From: Roseiarcus sp963758335 | GTDB taxonomy: Bacteria > Pseudomonadota > Alphaproteobacteria > Rhizobiales > Beijerinckiaceae | Length of the DNA: 64,000 nucleotides | Assembly: GCA_963758335.1 (NCBI GenBank) | Contig: CAVWVF010000001.1 | Span: 1,550,001 to 1,614,000, forward strand | Direction of reading: 5' to 3' | Shown: one piece after another, positions 1 to 8,800 of the stretch | Position numbering within the stretch: position 1 is the stretch's first letter | How the letters are laid out: each line of letters starts with the position of its first letter | Notes under the pieces: model-generated | Seen by the model: the letters and a program-made list of their open reading frames with translations, nothing else | Told to the model about the DNA's origin: nothing | Database searches by the model: none | Made by a program: the position numbers and the translations under genes

Positions 1-271
1 TTGCTGCCCCGCAGCGCGGGCCTCTTAGATAGGCAATCCGCCGGGAGAGGGAAAGGGCGGCGGAGCGGATACATTCAAATATCAGCATGAAAAAATATGA
101 TCCGCAAGTCTCGCTGTGTCCGTTTTTTCAAGACCGCGTCCGGCAAAAGGAGCCGCGCCGCAAGCCGTGAAAAGCTTGCCTGCTCGGCGGCCCTGCCTCT
201 CGTCGCCGAAAGATAAATGTCGCACGCGCAGGATTTTGGCCGTCTTCCCGATCCGGCTCGAGCGCCGCCCT

Positions 272-1072
272 TCACCGCGTGTCCAAATGACGGAGCGCCT
301 CGCGCGCGGGTTCGCTCGACACCCGCATCATGCCCGAGAGCGGCCGGTCGAAGTCGAGGATGAAGAGGATGGCCGACGCGAAGGAGAGCGCGCAGAGCAC
401 GATCGTCGCATAGACCACCGCGTTGCGCGGCGCGGTGAGGCCGAACACGCAAAAGACGATCGCGAGCCACAGGGTCATGGCGACGAGCAGCGGCCAGGAG
501 ATCGTGCCGGGCGCCGTCTCGATCGCCAGGCGCCGCTGCTGCAGGAGCTCGGTCGCCTGCGTCTCGAGGAGATTGGCGAGGCCGGCGTGGAAAGGGTCGG
601 TGGGCTCGAGCTTGCGGATCGCGGTGTCGACCTCGATCAGGAGATTTCCGAGCGGCGCCCGCTCGACGCCCTCGGCCGCCTCGGGATAGACCGGATAGAC
701 CCCGGAGGGGCGCGGCTCGTCGCGCCAGGTGTCGGCGATCGCGCCGGCGAGATAGGCGCGCAGGTTCGCCCGAATCGGCGCCGTCTCGTCGCCGTACTGG
801 CGCAGGCGCTGGTCGAGCTCGGTGATCGAGCCGGCGAGCGCCCGGAGGCGGCTGTCGAACGCGTCGTAGGAGGCCTTCGCATTGGAGAGAAGGAGGCCGA
901 GCACGAGGGCGGTGAAGGTCACCAGAATGGAGATGACGAGCCGGACGTGATCGACCGTCTCGCGGCTCTTCTGCCGCTCGTTGAGCCTCCGGTGCAGGAG
1001 CATGCCGACGACGCTCGCCCCGAGGAGGGAGGCGACGACGAAGAGCAGGATCCCGTGGTAGGGCAGCCGCAT
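272..1072 (-). CDS. DUF4239 (bestrophin-like) membrane protein
   Basis: The product is 266 residues. It has a hydrophobic N-terminal segment (about residues 6-27), a second at about 44-63, a soluble middle region, and two closely spaced membrane segments at about 190-243. This layout, together with a soluble part that begins with the residues DAFDSRLRALAG, fits the DUF4239 family, also called the bestrophin-like domain, which is common in alphaproteobacteria and has no firm biochemical role. The start used gives a short charged leader before the first membrane segment. It stands alone, reading away from the downstream decayed island. I am fairly sure of the family and do not propose a substrate. 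Confidence 0.75.
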   Translation of the reverse strand: MRLPYHGILLFVVASLLGASVVGMLLHRRLNERQKSRETVDHVRLVISILVTFTALVLGLLLSNAKASYDAFDSRLRALAGSITELDQRLRQYGDETAPIRANLRAYLAGAIADTWRDEPRPSGVYPVYPEAAEGVERAPLGNLLIEVDTAIRKLEPTDPFHAGLANLLETQATELLQQRRLAIETAPGTISWPLLVAMTLWLAIVFCVFGLTAPRNAVVYATIVLCALSFASAILFILDFDRPLSGMMRVSSEPAREALRHLDTR

Positions 1073-1321
1073 CCGGGCAATTTCGCCGGGTTGGGCGGGG
1101 TTGGCAAGGCGGCGAAGGAATGGCCTTTATTCGTCAGACGCAGCGGAAAAGTCGTGAGTTGGGGGGCCGCCAAGGGCTTCGGGTAGGCCACGGTTGCAGT
1201 CATGCCATGATGGGCGTTCGCTATACGGAGAGCGTCTCGATCGAAGGTCTGAGGTTCCTGAAAGCGAGCTTAACCGCTCGCCATGCCGATGCGGACTCGA
1301 AAGGTCGGCGGGGCGCCGACC

Positions 1322-2289
1322 TCAGGGGGAATAGGCAATAGCGAGCGCGCCACTACGATCAACATTGTTCGTCACGGGCAGGGGGAGGTTGAAACCCCGC
1401 AGCTCTGAAAGGGCTTGCTCCGCCATTGCCGCCACATTTGGATCCAAGCTGTACGACACCTTGGCGTCGCTCAACTCTTTGACCGCCTCGACAAGGAACG
1501 GGTCGCCCGGATTTGCGTTGCCTACCTGCCCACGTGTTAATAGAGCCCGACCGAGGCAATAAAATATGCGTCTTCAGGAAAGATCTTCAAAGTTATCTTA
1601 TAGTATACTATAGCTTCATCGAGTAATCGTAGCCATTCAGTTGGATCTATAGCGCCCCTTTGAGCTCGGGATCTTGAAGAGAATAAAGCATATTTGCAGA
1701 CTGAAACCAGCTCTCCGCGTCGTCCGGATCCAATATCGTAGCGCGTCCTCAGCGCGTCTTTCGCCTCGGTCAATATTTCTGACAAATTCGTCGGGCTTAC
1801 GGTTATTCCTCGTATTTCCGGACACGACGGAACATCATGTTGACGAATCCAAACCGATCAATTCAGCAACATTGTTCCTATCTTCTGGTATGCAACATTA
1901 AAACTTGGATCTATTTCCAACAATGTTTGGTATTATTGCATGGAAGACTGGAATAGCTTTTTTTCGTAGTCGCAAAAATTCTTGATGAGCGCATCGCCAT
2001 ATGCCGTGTATGGGCCGACGTCATAGTAGAGCGAAAGCAGTTCATCCTCATCAATTTCTGCGAGATGGTATTCAGCTGAAGGATACCCTCGCAAGAGTCG
2101 CGTGGATTGCGCCGGCGCATCCCGCGCTTCCGCAAATTCCCCTGTTCTAAGGTAAACTAAAGCCAAGCTGTCTACTGCCGCGTACAGTTCACGACCAACT
2201 TGAATTGGGCGAGCAGTTCCCAGCCTCGGTTCACATCCAGATTTAAAATGATCGTACTGTCGTCTGAATAGTACGCGTGCTTCCGTAGC
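1322..2289 (-). pseudogene. Decayed TPR-repeat protein gene
   Basis: One minus-strand frame can be followed from about 2289 to 1539. It contains tetratricopeptide-like helices (ALVYLRTGEFAEARD, YQTLLEIDPSFNVAYQKIG, IVYYKITLKIFPEDAYF). It is broken by an in-frame TAA at 1935-1933 and an in-frame TGA at 1860-1858. After about 1545 the protein continues in another frame (FLVEAVKELSDAKVSYSLD, ending at 1322), so there is also a frameshift. No good start codon is visible at the 5' end. The stretch is clearly AT-richer than the rest of the window, which suggests transfer. In-frame nonsense codons make this real decay rather than only sequence error. The original partner may have been the kinase gene at 3.4-4.4 kb on the same strand. 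Confidence 0.6.
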
Positions 2290-2394
2290 TCATGAATCCC
2301 CTCAATTTAAAAATGGCCTGTTTTCGGCACTTTTTGGCCCTTCAACGTGAGATCAGGGCAACGAAAACGCGGCTTTTGGAATGACGCGCCCTCA

Positions 2395-2610
2395 TCAGCG
2401 ATGATCGCGACGCAAAATCCGGTGCCGCAAGACTCGCAAGACGTGTATCTCGGGATCAAGATACGTATCTGAGGTTGCAAAATTGCCTGCGACGAAAAAT
2501 GAGGGGATGGCTGAGCTATAGGCCCTAAACGCTGTCGGAAGTGCCGAGAACATCAGAATAAATGCGATCGGAAACGAGACGATTACAACAAATAGAACTG
2601 AACCTAACAC
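2395..2610 (-). CDS. Small hypothetical membrane protein
   Basis: This is a 71-residue ORF whose first 30 residues are strongly hydrophobic (SVLFVVIVSFPIAFILMFSA), so a single membrane anchor is likely. It begins 30 bases after the stop of the 63-residue membrane ORF at 2641-2832, on the same strand. The two may be a small operon, or the two halves of one gene with two membrane segments. The C-terminal half is rich in Arg and His and looks less like real protein. I do not recognise a family. It lies in the AT-rich island. Confidence 0.35.
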   Translation of the reverse strand: MLGSVLFVVIVSFPIAFILMFSALPTAFRAYSSAIPSFFVAGNFATSDTYLDPEIHVLRVLRHRILRRDHR

Positions 2611-2640
2611 TCTTTGTAACGCCGCTAGATCCTGTAACGC

Positions 2641-2832
2641 TTAGCGCTGTAAGAGTACAAGCGACGAAAAATAACCAATTAATAACAGTATAAAGGCTAC
2701 TGTCTGCCCCAGCAGAGAACCAACTAAAGTTTCTCCAAACTTCCGTCGGTCCTCATCGGTCGGCCCAAACGTTTTGAGAAGACTTGCCGGCGTCTCCTTC
2801 ACTTCCTTCTCATCTCTCTCATCTTTGGCCAA
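2641..2832 (-). CDS. Small hypothetical membrane protein
   Basis: This 63-residue ORF has a charged N-terminal half (MAKDERDEKEVKETPASLLK) followed by one hydrophobic segment at about residues 38-61 that ends almost at the C-terminus. That topology suits a tail-anchored or single-span protein. It lies directly upstream of a second hydrophobic ORF (2395-2610). About 140 bases of AT-rich sequence upstream (2833-2973) could hold its promoter. I recognise no family and infer no function. Confidence 0.4.
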   Translation of the reverse strand: MAKDERDEKEVKETPASLLKTFGPTDEDRRKFGETLVGSLLGQTVAFILLLIGYFSSLVLLQR

Positions 2833-2973
2833 CTTTGGGGCCCTTTCAAGGGGGTATCCCTAGTCCGTGTACCTGGCGCAGAGAAAAGTAATGTATTTCA
2901 GGATCAATTCGTTTCGTTAGCAACGGTATTACAGTATTGCGGCAATACGCGGACATGATACGAATTCCCCATA

Positions 2974-3193
2974 TCAATCCAACTGCCTGGCGTGCGGCTT
3001 TCTCCCCAGCTTGCCCGGCCGCGCCTTGCGGCCGAGCTTCATCTCGACCATCGCGATGAAGTCATGAGCGCCGAGCGGGCGCCCGTTTGGCTCCTCGTCT
3101 CGAACCAGTCGAGCCCCGCCTGCTCGCCGGGCGACAAGTCCAGGAGATCGGCGAACTGTGGGACTCGCTCAAGCGCCCGATAAAGTGGCAACA
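2974..3193 (-). pseudogene. C-terminal scrap of REP-associated tyrosine transposase
   Basis: Reading the minus strand from about 3193 gives VPQFADLLDLSPGEQAGLDW, then after a one-base shift near 3080 NGRPLGAHDFIAMVEMKLGR followed by KARPGKLGRKPHARQLD and a stop at 2974. The TGRPLG...F...LE...GR..RPGKxGRKPK pattern is what I know from the C-terminal tail of REP-associated tyrosine transposases (RAYT, Y1_Tnp). The catalytic HUH/Tyr part is absent. Because the window carries several families of palindromic repeats, a RAYT relic is of interest. The family call rests on this tail only. Confidence 0.4.
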
Positions 3194-3371
3194 AGACCAG
3201 GAGCGGATCAATTGGCGGCCGTACAGTCGGTTCAGGTGGATTGATCCCACTCGAAACCATAATCTTGACGGTGTGCTCCCTGCAAACGAAAAGCTGAAGG
3301 GCATGGACGTAGCCGGGCTGCCGCCCTTTGTCTTCAACTGTTAATTCGCATCCTGTCAGCGGAATAATCAT
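3039..3371 (-). CDS. Hypothetical protein overlapping the kinase stop
   Basis: This is a 110-residue ORF whose ATG overlaps the stop of the kinase reading frame by four bases (ATGA), the spacing of translational coupling. The first 60 or so residues (starting MIIPLTGCELTVEDKGRQPG) are of unknown kind. The last third is the RAYT-like tail described separately, so this ORF is probably a chimera made when a transposase fragment landed in the 3' part of an unknown gene. I infer no function. Confidence 0.35.
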   Translation of the reverse strand: MIIPLTGCELTVEDKGRQPGYVHALQLFVCREHTVKIMVSSGINPPEPTVRPPIDPLLVLLPLYRALERVPQFADLLDLSPGEQAGLDWFETRSQTGARSALMTSSRWSR

Positions 3372-4424
3372 CGCGCATGGGCCGCTTTGGACTCGGAAGG
3401 AGCGGTTCGCCTCCCGAGTTTCAATTCATCTGCGATTTTGCGGACTTCCGCATCCACCGTCTCGAGCAGGCTTGCCTTCACTATTTCGAGATTGCTCGCT
3501 TCGAGGTCTTGAGCTTGCGCATTTTCAGAAGCAACGCGCGCCGCGGCCGCGGAGCGCTGCTTAAATCGGCTTATGGCGGTAAGTCCGTCCTTTCCCACTG
3601 GCAACAGCCGCGCGTTCTGTTCCCACTGTTGTATTTTCTCCAACTGATTGCCTACGGACGCGATCTCTTGGATCCGCGACCCGACCGGGCAAATCATCTT
3701 CGCTAGCAGCAATTCCAGCAGGCGATAGCGTTCACGTTTTGCGAAGATCGGCTGAAAACGTTCCTCGTGAAGACACTCTCGCAACACAATCTGGCCCCCG
3801 CTGATCATGTAGAAGATAACCTTGCCGGATATCTGCGGCCGGCGTCACATCCAACTTTCCGCCTTCCTCTAGTTCCGGCGCGATGAACGCGCGCGGCCCC
3901 AAAACCTCCGTGTCGTCTGTGAAGCGAGGGAGATCGCGGAGAAGGCAGATTCCGAAGTCTGTCAGCCACGCATCATGCCCAAAGCCCTTGAAAAGGATGT
4001 TTTGCGGCTTGACATCCCTATGAATGATATTGACCGCATGCGCGGCCTGGAGCGCGGATACAATCTGGAATGCGACTTTCAGTACCGCGTCAATGTCGTC
4101 TTTGTATAGGCTTAGCCGATCCGGCGCACTGAGATCGCCGCCTTCGGCGATTGGCATAACGAGGTACTGCTTTTCATCAATCTCGTCAGTCTCTGCGAGT
4201 GCAGAGTAATCAATCAGTCTGACAAAATTCGGATGAGAGAGTCGAGTAATGGCCGCGATCTCGCTTTCAAACCGTGTCCGCCGTCTGGGGTTTCGCACAC
4301 GCTTCAATGCATATTGTCCCGAATGCTCACCCCGCGTTTTGTGACACGGAACACTTCGCCCTGTCCACCCTGCCCCAAGTGGCGGGGATCGACGATCTGC
4401 CAGCGACCCGTATAATTTTGCCAT
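3368..4424 (-). pseudogene. Frameshifted Ser/Thr protein kinase
   Basis: A eukaryotic-type (Hanks) kinase can be rebuilt across frames. It has MAKLYG then RWQIVDPRHLGQGGQGEVFR (glycine loop GQGGQGEV), the invariant lysine in YALKRV, HRDVKPQNIL (catalytic loop), TDFG (metal-binding), and APE in FIAPELEEGG. Then GKVIFYMISGG and an alpha-helical tail run to the stop at 3368. Shifts lie near 4400, 4335 and 3815, two of them in G runs. At the last, a few bases of the usual D(I/V)YSLGK motif are missing. No membrane segment is seen. An IS630 copy lies immediately upstream, so the native promoter is probably gone. The substrate is unknown; TPR-linked signalling or a defence role are only possibilities. 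Confidence 0.7.
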
Positions 4425-4887
4425 CTCTATTCCCTCAGAACGGAGCTAGAGCGGTATCCGAACGGATTGAATTGGTTGGGGGATTCCCGAATCGGTTAAT
4501 TTCTGCTTCGTCATTCACGCTGCGAGAATGGGGGCGGCGGGGATGGGTCTTTCCAACGATCTTCGCGAGCGCGTGGTTGAGGCGGTGGTCTTGGGCGGGT
4601 TGTCGCGCAATCAGGCGGCCGCGCATTTCAAAGTGAGCATAGCGAGCGCAGTGCGCTGGGTGAAGCGGTTCCAAACCACGGGCGAGATTTCGCCGGCGCC
4701 TTCTGGCGGCGACCGACGCTCCGGCCGGATCGAGGCGCATCGCGACTATCTGTTGGGCCTGATCCGGCGCAGCCCGGACATGACGCTGCTCGAGATCCAG
4801 GAGCGGCTGATCGCCAATTGCGGCGAGCGCTTTGCGGTCTCTGTGCTGTGGCGTTTCTTCGACCGTCACGAGATCACCTTTAAAAAA

Positions 4888-6042
4888 CGCTCTTATTGCG
4901 AACCCTGTTAAAAAATGAGAGAGTTGGGCCAGGCTTCGAGGGCTGCGTGAGATGGACACTGCGGCGTTTGCGACTTGGCTTGGCGGGATTGGGCTTTTGG
5001 ACCGGGGGCAACGCGCCGAGGCGTTCCGCGAATTGGCGCTGGCCGAAGCGGACGATCCGATCGACCCCTCGGCTGATCCTGTCGGCGCCGCCGTGCTGCC
5101 CTCTGAGGCTGCAGTTGCGCCCTCGCTCCCAGTCGCGGATACGGACAATGCCGCGCCTGAGGAAGACCTGTTGTCGAAGGTCGGGCGGGGTCGGATTGGT
5201 CGCTTTGGCTGTCCGCACTGCGGTGGGGATGAGATTCGTCCCTGGGGCAAGGCTGGCGGCAAGCCTCGGTACCGCTGCACGAGCTGCCGGAAGACATTCA
5301 ACCCGCTGACCGGGACGCCGTTGGCCGGCTTGCATCACCAGGATCGCTGGTCTGACCAGGCGCGGGCGCTGATCGCCGGCGAGACGGTCGCGACGAAGGC
5401 CGCGGAACGCTGCAAGGTGGCCTACACCACCGCGTTCCGGTGGAGACATCGGTTCCTGTCCGCGCTTAATCTCGACAAGCCGCTGCGCCTGTCCGGGATC
5501 GTCGAGGCGGACGAGACCTTCATCCTCGAATCCTTCAAGGGCAAACGCCGGGATCTGCCGAGAGCCTCGCGCAAGCGGGGCGGCAAGGCCGCCAAGCGGG
5601 GTCTGTCGGCGGAGCAGATCCCAGTCATCGTCGCCCGCGACCGCACCGGCGCGACCATCGATGCCGTCCTGCCGCGGCTCGACGCCGTTAGCATCACGGG
5701 CGCGCTCGGGCAGGTCATTACCGGGCCGGCCGAACTTTGCTGCGATGGAGGTGCGGCGATCACCGCATTCGCTCGGCGCGCCCGGGTCAAGGTCCATGTC
5801 TTGCCCGCACCCGGCACGCCCAAGCCGGAGGCGCCAGATCTCCACATCAACAACGTGAACGCTTACCACGGCCGGCTGAAGGAGTGGATGCGGCGCTTCC
5901 ATGGCGTCGCCACCAAGAACCTCCCGAGCTATCTGAGCTGGCGGCGAACGATCGAGGCCCTCTCAACAAACTCCGTCCCGGACGCCTGGATCATGGGCGC
6001 CGCCGGATTGGGTCCATATCAACAGTGCTCAGAATAAGAGCG
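4888..6042 (+). mobile_element. Complete IS1595-family insertion sequence
   Basis: The ends are terminal inverted repeats starting CGCTCTTATT. On the left the repeat reads CGCTCTTATTGCGAACCCTG; the reverse complement of the right end reads CGCTCTTATTCTGAGCACTG. The element is flanked by an 8-bp direct duplication TTAAAAAA (4880-4887 and 6043-6050), the length known for the IS1595 family. It is 1155 bp long with one transposase gene and sits inside an IS630 transposase gene. The clean ends and duplication indicate a fairly recent insertion. Confidence 0.9.
4952..6037 (+). CDS. IS1595-family (ISXO2-like) transposase
   Basis: This 361-residue transposase has an N-terminal zinc ribbon (CPHCGGDEIRPWGK and YRCTSCRKTF, about residues 89-114). 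A helix-turn-helix region (GETVATKAAERCKVAYTTAF) follows, then the ISXO2-type DDE/DDN core. The first Asp is in IVEADETFILES, the second in LCCDGGAAI, and the last acidic/amide position lies in HINNVNAYHGRLKEWMRRFH. The reading frame is intact. The last residues run into the right terminal repeat of the element, which is normal for compact ISs. This is the only gene of the inner element and is likely active. Confidence 0.9.
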   Translation: MDTAAFATWLGGIGLLDRGQRAEAFRELALAEADDPIDPSADPVGAAVLPSEAAVAPSLPVADTDNAAPEEDLLSKVGRGRIGRFGCPHCGGDEIRPWGKAGGKPRYRCTSCRKTFNPLTGTPLAGLHHQDRWSDQARALIAGETVATKAAERCKVAYTTAFRWRHRFLSALNLDKPLRLSGIVEADETFILESFKGKRRDLPRASRKRGGKAAKRGLSAEQIPVIVARDRTGATIDAVLPRLDAVSITGALGQVITGPAELCCDGGAAITAFARRARVKVHVLPAPGTPKPEAPDLHINNVNAYHGRLKEWMRRFHGVATKNLPSYLSWRRTIEALSTNSVPDAWIMGAAGLGPYQQCSE

Positions 6043-6657
6043 TTAAAAAAAACAGCGCATGCCGATGAACAACAACGCGCGGACGTGCAAAGTCGACGCC
6101 GGGAATGGTTCGCGGGGCAGCTCGATCTCGATCCGACGAAACTCGTTTTCGTTGACGAGACCGGAGCCTCCACCAATCTCGCGCGCAAAGGCGGACGTTG
6201 CCGGCGCGGGCGCCGCTTGCGGGCGGCCATCCCGCACAGTCACTACAAAACGGTGACTTTGGTCGCCGGCCTTCGCCTTCGCGGCCTGACGGCGGCAAAG
6301 ACTTTCGATGGACCGATCAACGCCGCCCTGTTCGAGGATTGGCTGGAGACATGCCTCGTCCCCACGCTCTCGCCCGGCGAGATCGTCGTCATGGACAATC
6401 TCCCGGCTCACAAGGGGCCGCGGGTCGAGCAACTCATCAAGGCGGCGGGCGCGGAGTTGCGATATCTCCCAGCCTACAGTCCTGATATGAACCCCATCGA
6501 AAAAGCCTTCTCCAAGCTCAAAGCCTTCCTGCGCAAAATCGCCGAACGGACCGTCGCGGGCCTCATGCGCGCCCTCGAAACCTGCGCCGAAATCTTCAAG
6601 CCCTCGCAATGTACAAATTACTTCAAATCCTGTGGTTATGAGCACGATACAGGATGA

Positions 6658-6777
6658 TCGGATTCCGCGCACGGCGCGCAACTGCCGCAGCGCGTTCGCC
6701 CGCGCTTTCGCGGCTTCCGTGGCGCTCGCCTCCTTCACCCGCCCGTAGCCCTTGATCGCCTCGGGCATAATGCGAAC
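6658..6777 (-). pseudogene. Possible indolepyruvate oxidoreductase C-terminal remnant
   Basis: Directly beside the IS630 right end the minus strand reads RIMPEAIKGYGRVKEASATE then AAKARANALRQLRAVRG. The pattern P..I+GYG.VK.....AA+AR is what I know from the C-terminal end of large indolepyruvate ferredoxin oxidoreductases of alphaproteobacteria. A stop precedes the fragment on its 5' side at about 6780, so only about 38 codons survive. This would be the trace of a gene mostly deleted during IS activity. The call rests on one motif and is tentative. Confidence 0.3.
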
Positions 6778-7177
6778 TCATTCTAACCCTGATGCAAACT
6801 GTCGATCGAGGGACAATCGTTGCGATATGAGCGGTCCGCAGCTCGTCCACTGCTTCCACAGCAGTTAAAATACCCCTCGCGAAATGCCAACCCATTCCGA
6901 ATACGGTGACGCCTGCATGTCTACCGTTTATGGCGATGGCCAGTGTCGCTTCGGAAGCAGGGCCGCGCGTTGGCCGATGGGCCGGTTCCCACTCCGCGCT
7001 GTGGCGTCAGCGGGAAGGACCCCGCGTCTCGATCGACGCGCAGGAAGGGCGCGAGACCTCCCTGTTCTGACGCAAAAAGCTACCTGTTCCTCGAAAATAA
7101 TTCCCTGCTCTACCCCAACTCATTGAGAAGCCGAGAAACTCCTTGACGTTGCGGACGAACAGGATTCGTCTGGGGAT
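6778..7177. other. Gene-free stretch between two IS630 copies
   Basis: I see no convincing protein or RNA gene here. The short open frames on both strands have biased, low-complexity translations. The last 40 or so bases are probably the left end of the IS630 copy whose transposase starts at 7178, but I could not match clear terminal repeats. Confidence 0.4.
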
Positions 7178-8239
7178 GTGATTCGCGGCGGATTTCTCTC
7201 AGCTGACGACCGGCGGGCCCTAACCGGGCTTGCTCGGGATGGACTTGCGGAGCATCGCGTGGCCCGCCGAGCCAACGCCGTCGTCCTTCTCGACCAGGGC
7301 TGGAGCTGCGAGCGGGTCGCGGCGGCGTTGTTGCTGGACGACGACACGGTTCGCGATTGGCATCGGGCCTATGAGCGAGGTGGCGTCGAGGGGCTGAAGA
7401 GCTTTGGCCACGAAGGCGGCAGCAGCCTCCTCACCGACGAGCAGGCAATTGCTCTGGGCAATTGGATCGATGCTCATTGCCCCCGCAGCACCCGGAAGAT
7501 AGGGGCTTGGCTAAAGCGCTCATTTGGGCTGAGCTATAGCCATTCGGGGCTGATCGCGTTGCTGCATCGCTTGGGCTTTGACTACCGCAAGCCGGAACGG
7601 GTGCCGCGCGCCCTCGACGACGCCAAGCAGCAAGCCTTCATCGACGAATACGAGAACCTGCTCAACACGATGGGCGTCGATGAGGCCGTCGTCTTCGTCG
7701 ATGCGGTTCATCCGACCCATCAGGTGAGGCCGGCTGGCTGCTGGGCCCGCAAGGACGTCGCCCTCGCGGTGGAGCAGACGACGGGCCGTGACCGGCTGAA
7801 CATCCACGGCGCCATCAATCTCGAAACCGGCCAGACGCAGATTCTCGCGGTCGAGAAGGTCAACGCGCTGAGCTTCATCAAGCTATTGGGCGAGATCGAG
7901 GGCACGCATACCGCGATGCGCCTCATCCACGTCTTCGTCGACAACGCCAGCTATCACAAGGCTGACCTCGTCAAAGAATGGCTTGCGGCGGCCGGGCGCA
8001 AAATCGTGCTGCACTTCCTTCCGCCTTATTGTCCCCATCTCGATCCCATCGAACGGTTGTGGGGCTTGATGCACGAAAACGTCACCCACAACCGGGATTA
8101 CAAGACCTTCAACGAATTCCGCCGGGAGATCATAAAATTCCTCCGGCATACCGTGCCCAAACGCTGGAAACGGTTCTGCGACCAAATCAGCGACAATTTC
8201 CGCGTGATCCACCGCGCCGATTTTCGGGTTATCGCTTAG
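7178..8239 (+). CDS. Intact IS630-family transposase
   Basis: This is a 353-residue single-frame transposase. It has an N-terminal helix-turn-helix (LDQGWSCERVAAALLLDDDT), then a second DNA-binding region, then the DDE core. The first Asp is in VVFVDAVHPTHQ, the second in HVFVDNASYHKADLV, and the Glu is in CPHLDPIERLWGLMHENVTH. It belongs to a different branch from the split IS630 at 4.5-6.7 kb and the one at 51-52 kb. The upstream boundary is chosen at an ATG in the phase of the HTH. I could not find exact inverted repeats, so element ends are not given. Confidence 0.85.
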   Translation: MIRGGFLSADDRRALTGLARDGLAEHRVARRANAVVLLDQGWSCERVAAALLLDDDTVRDWHRAYERGGVEGLKSFGHEGGSSLLTDEQAIALGNWIDAHCPRSTRKIGAWLKRSFGLSYSHSGLIALLHRLGFDYRKPERVPRALDDAKQQAFIDEYENLLNTMGVDEAVVFVDAVHPTHQVRPAGCWARKDVALAVEQTTGRDRLNIHGAINLETGQTQILAVEKVNALSFIKLLGEIEGTHTAMRLIHVFVDNASYHKADLVKEWLAAAGRKIVLHFLPPYCPHLDPIERLWGLMHENVTHNRDYKTFNEFRREIIKFLRHTVPKRWKRFCDQISDNFRVIHRADFRVIA

Positions 8240-8605
8240 CCGGCGTATCCTCGATTCCAGTCTTCCTGTTCTTCGGACCGGAGCAGCGGTCGGCTGCCCG
8301 CCTCAGGCAGCGTCTGCATTGCGCCGGGGCGCCGGCGGCGCTCGCTCGGCGCCGGGTCTGCTACTCGTCCGCAACCGGCGTGAAAATTGTTGGCGAAGGC
8401 GGCCTTTTGTGCTACATTTGTTATCGTTTGGAAAGGCGCCCAATGACTTTTCTCCCTATGCTCTCGCGCGCCTCTCCGTATGCTCTCGCGCGCCGCCCGC
8501 GCGCTCCGCGTCGAGACTTGTCCTCGCTCCGAATCTCTTTGCAATTTGCTGTAACCAATTGAAAAGGCTCAAAACGGCAATGGGCAGGCCTTGTAACGAG
8601 TTGGC
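8240..8605. other. Gene-free stretch after IS630
   Basis: No supported gene is seen. The start (8240-8280) is likely the right end of the IS630 element. The rest has open frames on both strands without recognisable domains. Confidence 0.4.
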
Positions 8606-8800
8606 ATGACGGCACGGTCGGCGCCGCATCCGCTTGGCGCCGGCGCCACGGCGAAGCCCGGCGAACTGACGTTCTGTTACGAGGTGGGCCGGTTGATCGG
8701 CGGGCTCGGGCATGCGTCCGAGGTCGTTCCGCTCTCGCTCATTCCGCGCCGGCAGGGCGATCGGGTCAGGACCAATCGGGCGATCGCGGAGGCGGTTGCG
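8606..8800 (+). pseudogene. IS110-family transposase fragment
   Basis: About 60 codons read GELTFCYEVGRLIGGLGHA then EVVPLSLIPRRQGDRVRTN. This resembles the segment after the second acidic residue of IS110-family DEDD transposases (YEAGP...LGH..VVAPSLIPxKxGDRVKTDRRDA). The usual aspartates of KTDRRDA are lost (VRTNRAIAEA). No other part of an IS110 transposase is seen on either side, so this is a scrap. The frame stays open to 9199 but the translation beyond about 8800 looks non-coding. Confidence 0.45.

Larger units (their letters stand above)
4528..6657 (+). pseudogene. IS630 transposase, interrupted
   Basis: The N-terminal part (4540-4887) is the usual IS630 helix-turn-helix half (LSNDLRERVVEAVVLGGLSR ... 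RRSGRIEAHRDYLLGLIRRS ... RHEITFKK). The C-terminal part resumes at 6051 with TAHADEQQRADVQSRRREWF and carries the DDE catalytic core: FVDETGAS, VVMDNLPAHKG and the Glu in YSPDMNPIEKAFSKLKAF. Between them lies a complete IS1595 copy. Removing the inner IS and one copy of its 8-bp duplication leaves a run of eight A. The two halves are then off by one base, so the copy had an extra A or the run was miscalled. The transposase cannot be made from this copy. Confidence 0.85.
4449..6669 (+). mobile_element. IS630-family element split by IS1595
   Basis: The outer element is recognised by its transposase, which is cut in two by an inner IS at 4888-6042. Tentative ends are the near match between the left sequence GCGGTATCCGA (from about 4451) and the reverse complement of the right sequence, GCGGAATCCGA (ending about 6668). 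The left end follows a TA, as expected for IS630, but a TA on the right is not seen. The right boundary is therefore uncertain and the element may be eroded. It lies just upstream of the broken kinase gene and directly abuts the oxidoreductase remnant at 6658-6777. Confidence 0.55.
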
